NCBI RefSeq assembly: GCF_000003605.2
Contig: NW_003123412.1
Coordinates: 360,164-394,164 of the forward strand
Reading direction: 5' to 3'
Source: Saccoglossus kowalevskii
Lineage: Eukaryota > Hemichordata > Enteropneusta > Harrimaniidae
Length of the DNA: 34,001 nucleotides
This document shows positions 12,846 to 21,691 of the stretch, piece after piece (the stretch's first letter is position 1; each line of letters begins with the position of its first letter). The notes under the pieces are model-generated. The model was given only the letters and a program-made list of their open reading frames with translations. It did not search any database and was not told the DNA's origin. A program made the position numbers and the translations under genes.

Positions 12846-15800
12846 CTGAAGTAATTCTACGCATGTTTCAAACTTTAATTTCTAATCTATATTGGAAAAT
12901 TGTTCTGGGGTTTATTAATTTCAACAAAAAACAGTATTCAACCGCAGTAAGATCATTACTTTAATTATATTTACAACACACAAACATTATAATGATAAAG
13001 CTCAAATATCTTACCAAACTTGTTCAAGAATACCGGAAAATATTTCTGCAAAGACAGCTTGCCATTGTAGTTGAGACAAACAACATACACTTCTGAATTA
13101 CCAGACTTGCTAGTGGCTGGTTTGAACACGTGTACCTGCCAAAAAAAAAAATAATTTGACAGTTACAGAAATGAGAATAACTGAAGAAAGCACAAACTTA
13201 TTTATTTTCTCTAGTGGGATGAAATTATTCATGTTAACTGGTATAAATAATGACTTCAGATAATTTGTTATTAGTTTGACAATTTTATCCTGACTATTCC
13301 CCAGCATGCTGGTCAAATGTTGTGGGGGAAAGGGTGGTTTGATCTTCTCAGCTATGACACATCATGTAAACCAGAACTCAACCTTGTTTATTCTTCAATA
13401 ACTTACATACGGATGCTAACTCGTAAACAACTGAAACGAAACTGATAAAACGAGTACCAAAAACATACAACGTTGCTATAGATCGCGTTGAGTAATAATT
13501 TTTAGGGTGGGAGGAGTTCTCATTTACCGATTACAAATATGGTGTTTACTCTTAACGCTCAAAACAAATATTGGCCATATTAAAGCTGGGCGTGCTAGTT
13601 TCTTATAGCATTACATGCAAAAATTGAAATACAGAAAAAACATATGGTTATGAATAAATATTGATAAATCAAATGAATCTCCCCACAAATGTCAAGTTAT
13701 ATTTTTGTAAAATGATAGAGAAACCTGATCGACTCGCACTGGATATTCCATTTAACATTTTTTTTAGTTACAAGGTCATTTATAATGTCTCCAATCATAC
13801 TAATAAACAGAAGTACATTGTGTATATTAAAAATATAGTGAAAAGTTTTGACAAATTTAGTCATTGTTGTGCTTTGTCATTTGCATGCATCGATATATAT
13901 TCACATTTTGATTTAGGAATGTTCATTCTCAGTTCAAATCAGAATTCTAAAACATTTTGGATTAGGACCTATAAACAGAATCCCAAACTTTGTTATGAAA
14001 TTTTGGAAAAATAATATTTCTGATGTATGTTGTATGTTATTTTACTGAATAGGGAGGAAAATCTTTAAGCAGATTTTGAACAAAAAGAAATAATTAATAT
14101 GCCCATTGCTGGGAAGACAGTACACAATTCTATAATGATATTTGTAGTCATTGACAAGTTAGTCAAACAATTCCTTATCATTGTCATAGAGTCCAGACAA
14201 AAGTTTTTTGTTCTGTAATACTGTTATTTAACATTTCAATTTCTTTTTTGTGTTTTTTTTCTCTAATTCTAACATTTTTTCCAATTTTTAATGTAATGCC
14301 ACATTTAATTTGTAATTTATACGGTTCCTATTTATTTACTCAAATAATGAACCCCTGATTCAAAAGGGTAGCAAAAAATAAATCAAAAAAAAAAACTTTG
14401 CACTTATAAAAGAGATGAGTCTATTGTTCACAATTCATTTTAATATGTTGTGTTACCATGACAATATTGTAGTCATTGTGGTAAGGCAATGACACATTAT
14501 TGAATAAACATACCTTATCAAAGACACAATTTAACAAATACATCATTGCGACAGAACTGTGCTCGTACAACGTGAACATCTTGATGACAAGTGTGCCACC
14601 ATCACTCAGACAATACAATGATGTAATTATTTCACAATAGTGCAACTGGTAAACTAACATCTCTTGCTCCGCTGGGTCACATTGACAATCGATGCTTCCA
14701 TCTGCTGTTATCTGTTTTTCAATGGAACAGACATATATTGTTTATAGTTGCATAACTGCATATAGTGAAAATTATGTCACTGACAAAAATTATTTATTGA
14801 GAGGAAACAATACTTCAATATCAAGATCAAGTACATTCAAGTATGAAAGGCAACGCGAGACAATACATTGCATTACAGGATTAATTATCAAGTATTAAAT
14901 AAATCAAAGCAAACACGGAACAAGGTAGAACAATAGCATCCACTCCCCTCTCCCTTTCCATGAGTGTGTAGAATTACAGTAATGCAGGCATAGAATGTAT
15001 TTCTATGGGTTCTACACAAGCTGCTGTAGAATGCCGGTCGAAAAGCCGGTGAAAACAGTTCAAGTCGAGAAAACAGAACAAACTCAACTTTCAAGTGATC
15101 CTGAGCAGTCAAATTTATACATGTTGCACATGGAGGGGTAATTTTGTATACTGTTCAGTTGATTTCCAACAAGTATACCAAAGTACAGTTTTCTGAAAAT
15201 TTTCGACCTTTGTTTTCACCATGATGGTTGCCAGACAGTGAAAATGTCCGGGTGTAGAACGTTGATTATCCGGACTGTTAGGGGGACATGCTTTTTGTTC
15301 GGTTATGCAAACAGTTCGAATATGCGATCTTGTGTGGGCGTGCTCAAATTTACAGGCTCACGTACACACAAATTCTAACGCACATGACTGTAATGAAATC
15401 AAACAATAGTACATGTAGAGTACGTCATTAAAAACATTTTATTTAATCAGTAATACATTGTAATAAAAATGTTGCATGCTGGAATGTTAAAAAATGTTTC
15501 AAAATGTCCGTAAAATGTAGCGATAATAAAGTTCCTTTGCTTCTTTCTTGGGAAAACCAAGTCTCGGAATCAAGTGAAGACGGATTTCTTCAAATGATCA
15601 TCATAGGCTGTTTTCATTATCTTTCATTTCAGTCCTGCATTGAATCCATTTTACTGGAAAAATCCAGCAGCTTTTGTTTTGCCTTGATATCGGATATCGC
15701 TGTATACACAATATTGCCAAATGATTTCATGCTGCTCATCTCTGTATTCTCGCAGGCACCTAACTTATTGCCCCCTCCCCCAAATGTGATACTTCATGCA

Positions 15801-16853
15801 AACATGTATGGTATAGGCATTCAACAATACAGGCAAGAATACCACTTTAAGTGAAAATAATACAAGGTTATTACGAGAATACCTTAAAGTATGCACGAAG
15901 ACAGTACAGCCGGGAGTATCCACCGACATGCAGCGGAGGTCGAAGCGACAGCGTACTGTCTGAGTACTGTCTTGTTTTTATCATCAGAGGACACTTATGA
16001 GTGTAATCATTCCATATTTGGAATTCGCATTTCCCAATATGGTATGATGAAAATACCCAGTAAAATACCGCAAAATCACGACACGCTGTAACTTATGGCA
16101 TTACAGTGACAGATGTATAATAATATTATTTAAAGCATCTTAGCTTACCAGGTGCACAGTTCCCAATTTTTCAGTAATTTTTGCGGCAAGTCCTTTCATA
16201 AGACGTACATCCATTATATCACCAGTGTTGTCTTCGCCAAAGTACCAATTGTTGATAGTTTGATAAATAAACCTGTCATCAGGAATCATGTTACTCAGTG
16301 AATGGTCTTCATAGTATGGGTTCAGAGTCGTTGCCAACCAGTTCCATTCAGTGTCAGGGTTATTGGTTTTAATGTAATGGTTAAGACTGGTTACAAACGC
16401 CCCTGGGGCCTCACATAGATGGACAGTGTTAAGTTTGTTATCACGTATAATATCAAACGTGGCCAGAATCTCATGGAACTTGCACCAAGCCTGGGTACAC
16501 AACTCAAGATTGAATTCAGATCTGATCTGTGGGACAACTCTACCTGCTTTGTTGGTGAACATCGTGTGGGAGTGCCACTTCTCTATATCTTTGTCGCTCA
16601 GTTCAGATTTTGTTAAGTTCAGTTCACATTTCAATTGTTGAAGAACATCGTAAATCTCGTCCTCATCACTGTAAATTTTTTCGACACCTGGTAAACTCCA
16701 TCTTTGTTCTTCGGGAGAGTCAAATGTGAAACGCTTGTTGAACATAGCACTTGCTTCATTGACAATGCCTGGATCATATGTGTCGGAACGCTTGCTCTTC
16801 CCCATCTGGCTTCTGAAGTTCCTGGACCGTTTTCTTTTTCTTCCCATCTTCAA
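3464..16853 (-). CDS. CMTR2: CMTR2: cap-specific mRNA (nucleoside-2'-O-)-methyltransferase 2, 13 coding exons
   Basis: The protein transfers a methyl group from SAM to the 2'-O of the second transcribed nucleotide of capped mRNA, making cap2. Coding exons, 5' to 3' on the minus strand: 16853-16149, 14711-14514, 13135-13015, 12712-12450, 12060-11899, 10292-10161, 9644-9531, 8822-8653, 7602-7470, 6982-6884, 6614-6531, 6044-5951, 3528-3464. They join in frame to about 779 aa; the vertebrate protein is about 770 aa. Residues 147-153 read CEAPGAF, the SAM loop. The K-D-K-E tetrad of 2'-O-methyltransferases is visible as K125 (WCKFHE), D239 (ITADGS), K279 (LVIKMF) and E316 (NSEVYVV). The N-terminus is strongly basic. 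The C-terminal half matches the degenerate second Rossmann domain of the family (for example FLTRFSTGLLYIL). All introns are GT-AG. The least certain parts are the start (ATG 16853 or 16847) and the last exon. Confidence 0.9.
3840..3920. repeat. Short tandem duplication
   Basis: aaaatgaatattctgaaaaa occurs twice, with a third partial aaaatgaatatt between. AT-rich intron or 3' sequence; no further meaning assigned. Confidence 0.7.
4150..4385. repeat. Dispersed repeat family, copy 1
   Basis: The core aattcaaaatttaagattag, cctttcaaac, aagcttgg and tacatctgtggttt is shared in the same orientation with 24005-24270. It is non-coding. Confidence 0.7.
4440..5040. repeat. Degenerate repeat region with recurring 'attatgcaaattag' motif and (AC)n end
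   Basis: aattatgcaaat, gattttcagtcc, aaactaatca and gagcatctatataccaagt-like segments recur several times, ending in gatatcagtggaacagacac followed by AC units. It resembles an old, internally duplicated interspersed element. I cannot classify it. It lies in the last CMTR2 intron. Confidence 0.5.
5253..5350. repeat. 98-bp foldback, diverged sister of 5643-5757
   Basis: tttgcgaagctta, gtatggtag at left pair imperfectly with ctaccccttcc, taagctctgcaaa at right. Flanking segments (cttgacttaaattc, atgaaaatagt, cgtcaca) are shared with the second copy. Confidence 0.65.
5643..5757. repeat. 115-bp foldback (inverted repeat)
   Basis: The arm gtttgtgaagctta, ggtttagtaat, gggaaggtatggt is mirrored by accatacctttcc, ttactaaacc, taagcttcacaaac around an AT-rich centre. 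A related, less perfect foldback is at 5253-5350 within a ~400-bp direct duplication. It lies in the long last intron of CMTR2. Confidence 0.8.
5951..6044 (-). CDS. CMTR2: CMTR2 coding exon 12
   Basis: The exon is 94 nt and ends in phase 1 before GTAGGT. YVLEILPMKCLY aligns with the QVLQFVPMEVLLKG segment near the CMTR2 C-terminus, which supports this otherwise short exon. Confidence 0.75.
6531..6614 (-). CDS. CMTR2: CMTR2 coding exon 11
   Basis: The exon is 28 codons in phase 0 between CTCTTCAG and GTTTGT. It encodes VKVHVLSSYPAECIVVCDNY, the strand pair after the FLTRFSTGLLY block. Confidence 0.82.
6884..6982 (-). CDS. CMTR2: CMTR2 coding exon 10
   Basis: The exon is 33 codons in phase 0 between TTCTCAG and GTATTT. 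GGGTLIIKTSTFLTRFSTGL is the degenerate-domain counterpart of the first domain's GGTLVIKMF strand. It aligns with the vertebrate LSCFTRFMAGLIFVL block. Confidence 0.87.
7470..7602 (-). CDS. CMTR2: CMTR2 coding exon 9
   Basis: The exon is 133 nt. It completes a split Arg codon after TTGTCTAG and ends at AAG before a weak GTGATT donor. The frame (CVQLVIICYN, NNLLIYILTALK) corresponds to the family's LLHSL region of the second Rossmann-like domain. Confidence 0.75.
8653..8822 (-). CDS. CMTR2: CMTR2 coding exon 8
   Basis: The exon is 170 nt and ends in phase 2 before GTACAT. It encodes KFQESTIECIALCSKQLLDW and an acidic tail to NPFSLLR. Its acceptor (TTCTTTCAG) and first ~50 nt are repeated upstream in a tandem array. 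Only this copy continues into the rest of the exon, and only it keeps frame with exon 7. Confidence 0.75.
8773..9262 (-). repeat. Tandem array built from the 3' splice site and start of CMTR2 exon 8
   Basis: About six units of 70-80 bp plus a degenerate seventh. On the minus strand each unit reads intron end (TTGTTCTTTCAG) followed by the exon 8 start (AAATTCCAAGAGTCTACTAT) and TGTTCCAAGCAACTACTT. Acceptor copies precede 8822 (the exon actually used), 8902, 8982, 9052 and 9196; the copy near 9126 has lost its AG. Spacings of 80, 80, 70, 74 and 70 are not multiples of three. Confidence 0.85.
9531..9644 (-). CDS. CMTR2: CMTR2 coding exon 7
   Basis: The exon is 38 codons in phase 0 between GACAG and a consensus GTAAGT donor. 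The peptide (IFKPENKGAMVELL, FQIVQFEVENVMH) is a weakly conserved part of the C-terminal half. It was placed by frame, splice sites and position between better matched exons. Confidence 0.7.
9734..9864. mobile_element. 131-bp MITE with ~27-bp inverted ends (family AAGGTTAT)
   Basis: AAGTTATTATGAGAATACAG at left is mirrored by CTGTATTCTTATGATAACCT at right, giving a near-palindromic non-coding element. A diverged copy begins at 15864. It sits just below the TTAA MITE copy in the same CMTR2 intron. Confidence 0.7.
9901..10037. mobile_element. Second copy of the TTAA MITE (inverted, one end lost)
   Basis: Its reverse complement matches 32348-32512 over most of its length, including the shared internal segment TGTCATTGTTTACAAACAA and the gggactcaattcc block. 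One terminus with TTAA is retained at 10034-10037. The other inverted repeat has been lost near 9901. It lies in the CMTR2 intron between exons 6 and 7. Confidence 0.72.
10161..10292 (-). CDS. CMTR2: CMTR2 coding exon 6
   Basis: The exon is 44 codons in phase 0 between TTTGTAG and GTATTG. LEILKGKPIQEI, SRFCHPKLLENLNK matches the family's WHILEGKKLP...FCNGEILKTLNEA, the linker leading into the second Rossmann-like domain. Confidence 0.82.
10872..11359. other. Assembly gap (488 N)
   Basis: An unresolved stretch within a CMTR2 intron, bounded on the right by a 158-bp tandem repeat. The flanking exons 5 and 6 join in phase 0, so no coding exon needs to be hidden here. Confidence 0.97.
11360..11745. 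repeat. 158-bp tandem repeat, about 2.4 units, next to the N gap
   Basis: aaatattcaccaaaattaga starts units near 11360, 11518 and 11676, with shared blocks gaggtccacatgtagtacc and aacaagaagtcgaaaatatc. The array runs into the gap at its left, so its true length is unknown. It lies in the CMTR2 intron between exons 5 and 6. Confidence 0.88.
11899..12060 (-). CDS. CMTR2: CMTR2 coding exon 5
   Basis: The exon is 54 codons, phase 0 to phase 0, between TTTCAG and GTAGGA. It encodes the variable inter-domain linker (GSYNDRRDTENWWRSMDHQV), corresponding to the 'YNERKMLEALSWKDKV' area of vertebrate CMTR2. Confidence 0.78.
12450..12712 (-). CDS. CMTR2: CMTR2 coding exon 4
   Basis: The exon is 263 nt and joins exon 3 through a split Gly codon. 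The acceptor used here is CTCTGAAG before 12712. A TTCTAG acceptor 31 nt upstream would put exon 3 out of frame. The product contains IPESFTSQLIECAKLFKDFQ and TIKNNIRLYQNMSDEEK, matching the family's IPDSF...ISENIRLFECM region. Donor GTAAGA. Confidence 0.85.
12774..12840. repeat. (AT)n microsatellite
   Basis: More than 30 AT units, about 60 bp upstream (in gene direction) of the CMTR2 exon 4 acceptor. Confidence 0.97.
13015..13135 (-). CDS. CMTR2: CMTR2 coding exon 3
   Basis: The exon is 121 nt and ends in phase 1 before a GTAAGA donor. It encodes VHVFKPATSKSGNSEVYVVC, the family block with the last catalytic residue (E316), then a linker ending in NKFG. Confidence 0.9.
14514..14711 (-). CDS. 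CMTR2: CMTR2 coding exon 2
   Basis: The exon is 66 codons in phase 0 between a CAG acceptor and a GTATGT donor. It carries the catalytic Asp (ITADGSIDCQ) and catalytic Lys (GGTLVIKMFTLYEHSS), followed by AMMYLLNCVFDK, which is close to the vertebrate CMTR2 block. Confidence 0.92.
15864..15980. mobile_element. Diverged copy of the AAGGTTAT MITE
   Basis: It starts AAGGTTATTACGAGAATACC and shares the internal gtatgcacgaagacagtaca and cagcggaggtcga segments with 9734-9864. The right inverted end is not preserved. It lies in the CMTR2 intron between exons 1 and 2. Confidence 0.6.
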
Positions 16854-16898
16854 ATATTCATCTAATATCTTTCAAACAGTTTTTCTTCGATGTCGCCT
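16149..16898 (-). CDS. CMTR2: CMTR2 exon with start codon (coding exon 1)
   Basis: The exon begins after the TTTTTAG acceptor. It has about 45 nt of 5' UTR, the ATG at 16853, and 235 codons before a GTAAGC donor. It encodes the basic N-terminus, the family block MFTNKAGRVVPQIR, catalytic K125 in WCKFHEIL, the SAM loop CEAPGAFVTSLNHYI and the NWLATTLNPYYED block. These are strong CMTR2 signatures. Phase 0 at its end. Confidence 0.92.
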
Positions 16899-16926
16899 CT
16901 AAAAATTGAAACATTTGGAACTTTAT

Positions 16927-16972
16927 TGATAGTCATAAATGTTTTTCAGGAAGAAATATATTATGACTATCA
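16927..16972. repeat. Short perfect inverted repeat near the CMTR2 start exon
   Basis: tgatagtcataa at 16927 is mirrored by ttatgactatca at 16961, 12-bp arms with a 22-bp loop. It sits just upstream (in gene direction) of the acceptor at 16898. Confidence 0.7.
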
Positions 16973-17289
16973 TAGCAGAAATGAATGACCAATAACACCA
17001 TAGGATGTAGAATTAATTCTACGAGATAATATGGTACACAAAATAGACACCTCATCCAATATGGCACAATGGGAGGGGGGGGTCGTTCTTATGAGATGCG
17101 ATCAATTGTGTCGTGTGATTTTATTTCAAGTGACAACAGGTTTTGAAAAGGCAGTCTGATACATTTCGAGCGAGCAGTCAAGAAATGTAATTTTGCGCCT
17201 TTGCAAACATACAAGTATAGATAAAGGTAAAACTTGTATATACAATAATCAAATATTAAAAGAGTTAAGTAAATTTATTTACCATTGCT

Positions 17290-17535
17290 TTATTATGAGG
17301 GAAGACAGTTAAAAAAAAGGATTACCAGCTGCCTCATAACAAAGAAACACTATTTTCTTTTTTTACTATGCATGTTTTTTTTATATGTTATCTTCTTTTT
17401 TCTAATTGTTATGTATTTTATTAGTTTTAGTTACCGGTATATTTTGTTTTGTCATTATTTTTATATACATTACCTTTATTGTATTTATCAATACCCAATT
17501 GTGGATACAATTACAATAAAGTTATTATTACAATT
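17290..17535 (+). mobile_element. Probable 3' end of a non-LTR retroelement
   Basis: The stretch is T-rich and ends in caattacaataaagttattattac, the AATAAA-plus-short-repeat tail common to 3' ends of invertebrate LINEs. No reverse transcriptase frame is present, so the class cannot be set. Confidence 0.35.
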
Positions 17536-17805
17536 TACAGTTTTGAGAATGATGACTTGCTTTCAAGTGATGCCAATTTCAGCAGAGTAATTCATGGTTT
17601 TAAATATTATTAACCAGTGGTGTTGAAAGTGGCTCAATTTATTGTAGCTAAGTGTAAATGAAATTCACCACTGGCAACTTGCAAAGAGTTAGAAGAGGCC
17701 TACCATTTCAGTGAGCACAGATTGTTTCAAGGACTATTCGACAAAGTTCATTCATAGAAACATGTATAAAAATCAGCTTCAATGACAAGACAAAATTTTT
17801 CATAT

Positions 17806-18015
17806 ACTGTAAAATACTTTATTTTCGCTTGGAATTAATTTTCGCCATTTTCGCTGAAGGAGTGATTCACTGAAAATAAAATCTAGCGAATATACTTTTT
17901 TTCCTATATTTTACATTCAACTCGCCAAAACTCAGTGAAAATAAATTCCACACAAAATACCCAAATAATCATTTCAGCAAAAATTAATTCCAGTGAAAAT
18001 AAATTATTTCACAGT
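17806..18015. mobile_element. CTGTAAA MITE, second copy
   Basis: ACTGTAAAATACTTTATTTT at left and GAAAATAAATTATTTCACAG at right are inverted. The centre has further complementary pieces (gaattaattttcgc against gcaaaaattaattcc), so it would fold into a long hairpin. It lies in the proposed CMTR2 5' UTR intron. Confidence 0.68.
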
Positions 18016-18479
18016 TATGTCGTTTTATTCCAAATGTTTGTTTCAGTCATTTTCAGACTGTGGCAAAAGAGCTGTTACGAGTGGCAGCATTATGAAACAA
18101 ACTTAGCACATTCCATTTGCCTCTATGTTTATTTTATTCTCTAGTAAATCGATTGGCACAAAGAAGTAAAGATAGATGATTGAAATGAATAAAAAAAATG
18201 CTCCATGTAATCTGTTACATAATTCATCCCACTAACATTTGTATATTAAAATATGTGGGCCAGAGCAAATTGTAGACGGCCCATTGCTCTGATGTTGCAC
18301 GCCACCAACGGTAAAATAATGTCAATGCATGGACGTACTTACACCATGGTCACTGTAACTTTAACAATATCAACGCAGATAACGTAATATATTTAACACG
18401 TAAAGTTGAGGGTAGGACAATATTGAAACTTGTTAGAATAATTTGAATGTTCATGTGTTCATTTTCATTGTAAGTTTCT

Positions 18480-18810
18480 CAAAAAGTTCGCTGTGGTCGC
18501 GGGTCTGGTAAAAAATACTCTATGTCGACACGTGCATATTTGAAACTCAAAACGCAATGTTTTAGTTGGAACATAGCTAACACTACGTATACGTTTAGAG
18601 TTGTAAAGGGTTAGTTTTACAGGTGGCCACAACAACCTAAACAAAATATGCGACGAAAACAACGAAAACACGCTTACCAACAGCGAGTAGCCATTTTCTG
18701 ACAAGTGACTTGTGGGGGAAATCGGACCCCCTAGGCTGATAACAAACAGACAGTTACATTTGGGTTTTTTAGACGAGCACCAGGGGGCGCATATCAAACG
18801 ACACAACTGA
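18480..18810. promoter_or_regulatory. CpG-richer block, likely CMTR2 promoter region
   Basis: Within otherwise CpG-poor AT-rich DNA this stretch has many CpG dinucleotides (tcgcg, gtcgac, acgtatacg, gcgacg, agacgagc, gggggcgc). It surrounds the proposed first exon of CMTR2. No TATA box could be assigned. The call rests on composition and position only. Confidence 0.3.
18678..18740 (-). other. CMTR2: Predicted non-coding first exon of CMTR2 (5' end approximate)
   Basis: A GTAAGC donor follows position 18678, in CpG-richer sequence than its surroundings. The next acceptor on this strand, TTTTTAG before 16898, begins the exon that carries the CMTR2 start codon. The segment contains an ATG at 18694-18692. 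Splicing to 16898 would give a six-codon upstream frame (MATRC then stop), so it would be a uORF rather than the CMTR2 start. The transcription start is not visible; 18740 is a guess. Confidence 0.4.
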
Positions 18811-21016
18811 TAGATGCCATGATTATGCTTTGAAAGACGGTTTAGACAGATTTGAGTTAATATCAATCAGATTATGGAGGTAAAATATACCTTTAAAAAT
18901 AAACCATGATCAGACTAATTTCTTAGTGTCTTCAACGATTAATACAATAATATTCTTCATATCAGAAGGGATTCCTAGGGTAAATTGAGTTATGAAAAAA
19001 AAGTTTAAATCAAAACTAGGAGAAATTACAAGCAATGAACATCAAATACCTTAATTAAATTTCATTTTTATTTTTGTATCTGCTTCTATTTTTTTTATCT
19101 GCATAAAAACGTTCAGGAACATGTACTGGTATTTGAAAATAAATCAATAAATACATGATGTGAAGGGCAACCTCATGTTTTTGTCATTCTCGCCATAGAG
19201 GGCAGTATTAATAAAGTATACTGTAAAAGCATTTATTTTCGCCGACATTTAATTTCACTATTTTGATCTTGTCACTGTGTTTTATTTTCATGAATTTGTC
19301 AAGGAAAGAATGAGTACAAGTTCATGTAAATTTAATTTTGCAGATTTACTTATCAGCGAAAATAGCGAAATTAAAACCTTGTGAATAATTAATGCATTTA
19401 CAGTATGTGATTCATTAAGATAGGATCTTTTGATTGTAATTACACAATTAAATGCATTCCATGAACATGTAGGTATATTATGTGATGTATGTGACGCATA
19501 TAAATTAAATTAATATTACCGGTACTGACGTTTACCAACAAATAGTGTACAATCATTTCTGGTTCAACATGCTTATGCTGCTTTATAAATTGATTCAAAA
19601 CTGATGTGGTTAAATATTAAAATTAGCTAATTAACATGTGAAAATAAATTATAAATTAGTATTAGACAATCAACTCTATAACAGTATGATGCATGTGGAA
19701 GTTCAAACCTAATTTCAGCAAATTGGTTTTCATCAACAATCATAACATTCTGAAAGTAGTTTATTAGTACATGTATATATAATAATCTAATAAATAGGTT
19801 TGTACTAAAATCTAATCAAGTTTGGAGTTCATCACATTCTATCTAAGCAGGCTATCAAAAGTGCATGATTGATGGAATCATCTTACAAAAACATTGGTGC
19901 CTAATTTGAATCGATAAAATAGTAAATATACTTGTTCTGTCTGAACTGTGTCTATACACTAACAAATACTATACTATAAGTTATACTATTTACCAACTGG
20001 AGCTTTGATACATGCAGTAGTAATGAAATGGCATGGATTGATGAACTATGACTGCATAGAGTTCAAATATTTTGTTACCATGGAGACTACCAATCACATG
20101 TTTGACATATTCCATCCAGTACATTTTTTTTCTTTCAAAATGTGGATGCAACTTTTTGTTCATTACATATTTTTGTTTTAATAACTTTGAACTGAACTGA
20201 TATGATTTTCTACTGGCTTCAGATTTTCATCAAATGTTTCGTACTCTAAGCTTTATAAGAAGTGCTTACAATGATTATCTGACATCTTGTTTTCTGTGGG
20301 AGATACATTACCAATGATAGTTATTACAAGATAAATGATGTACTTCATTGAACATGTATAGCAATGCATATTCCCACAGAGACCAGTGACCAGTGTATCA
20401 CCCACCACTAATCAGTCCAGTAGAAACAGTCAATATTTGTTATCATAATTTGACTACTACTTTCTTAATTTTTGCATGATATTTTCATGCACAAAGACAT
20501 GATTTTATACCAATAAATAGGTGATCTAGTTTGGTACAGTTTGGAATAGAATTAGTAAAGTTATAGTGTACACAAAAACATTTAGTAATAATGACGACAT
20601 TTTTCCCTTAATAAACCTTTCCCTTTCATCTTTGATTATACGGCCAAGGTAAAAATAGAACATGTGTGTGATGCCCGTGGTGCTTTATATGACCTACAGA
20701 ATCTGTCATTTCAAGAACTAGAGTTGCCAAACAGAATGTAGGACTGCGCCCTCTGGTGTTCATTTCATCAACATTGTCAGACTAAAATAACATTGTCTTC
20801 AAGACTCCTTAGTCAGTTTAAAATAATGGTAAACTATTTGGTGATGACACACTCAGCAAGGCAGTTAAAAACATGGTGGAACCCTGGTCGATAACTCAAA
20901 TGAGGTCTTCTGTATAACTCTTAAAAGGTCACACATCCTGGTAATGCATTGTCTTGTTTCCCTATAACAGAAATGATTTCTAATAATTGAAAACTTATCA
21001 TTGAATTTGCACCACA
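18811..21016. other. Intergenic region between CMTR2 and the SerRS-like gene
   Basis: No open frame of gene-like quality on either strand. Apart from the MITE at 19220-19404 and the inverted minisatellite core at 20929-20943, nothing could be assigned. Confidence 0.6.
19220..19404. mobile_element. MITE with CTGTAAA inverted ends and TA target duplication
   Basis: TA, then CTGTAAAAGCATTTATTTTC at left; GCATTTACAG then TA at right. Internal sequence is non-coding. TA duplication and size fit a Tc1/mariner-mobilised MITE. Related copies are at 17806-18015 and 22524-22645. Confidence 0.75.
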
Positions 21017-21188
21017 AAAAGTATCAGGATGTGTGAAACCTGAAAGTACCAGGATGTGTGACCCAAGAAAGTACCAGGATGTGTGACCCCAGAAAGTACC
21101 AGGATGTGTGACCCCAGAAAGTACCAGGATGTGTGACCCCAGAAAGTACCAGGATGTGAGACCCCAGAAAGTACCAGGATGTGTGACT
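21017..21188. repeat. 25-bp minisatellite, seven units
   Basis: The core gaaagtaccaggatgtgtga recurs exactly every 25 bp, with cagg at 21025, 21050, 21075, 21100, 21125, 21150 and 21175. An inverted copy of the core (tcacacatcctggta) is at 20929-20943, and a single direct relative is at 27449-27467. Confidence 0.92.
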
Positions 21189-21240
21189 TTTCGGGTATCA
21201 GGCAGATTAAAATATGCTTTAACTCATAAAAATTATGTAC

Positions 21241-21246
21241 TTTATT
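21241..21246 (-). terminator. Candidate polyadenylation signal AATAAA of the SerRS-like gene
   Basis: The canonical hexamer on the minus strand lies about 430 bp after the stop codon, beyond the 28-bp minisatellite. No cleavage-site evidence is available. Confidence 0.35.
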
Positions 21247-21439
21247 TCACTTCTTCAAGATGATACATATTATGTTATTATTTTCATTCATTATATTCCA
21301 GCAAATATAAATAATATAAAAATTAATATTTTGTGAATTTACACATTCCAAGTGATGTATGACATATGGCACACGTATGGATTCAAAACTACCAAGCTTA
21401 TAATGAACAGATGACAATATGATTCTGGAACATCTGGAA

Positions 21440-21691
21440 TCTGGTGATGACATCAATCCGGTTCCAATCTAGTGTTGACATCAATCCTGTTCTAATCTGG
21501 TGTTGACATCAATCCTGTTCCAATCTGGTGTTGACATCAATCCTGTTCCAATCTGGTGTTGACATAAATCCTGTTCCAATCAGGTGTTGACATCAATCCT
21601 GTTCCAATCTGGTGTTGACATCAATCCTGTTCCAATCTGGTGTTGACATCAATTCTATTCCAATCTAGTGTTGACATCAATCCTGTTCCAG
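21440..21691. repeat. 28-bp minisatellite, nine units, containing the SerRS-like stop codon
   Basis: Units of tctggtgttgacatcaatcc plus tgttccaa start at 21440, 21468, 21496, 21524, 21552, 21580, 21608, 21636 and 21664. A degenerate partial unit follows to ~21720. The last unit holds the final Leu-Glu-Gln-Asp codons and the stop, so the rest forms the 3' UTR. Confidence 0.92.

Noticed and set aside
18465..18866. 133-codon minus-strand frame over the CpG-rich block
   Set aside because: No family resemblance. The region is better explained as the CMTR2 promoter and first exon; frames open by chance in its higher-GC sequence.
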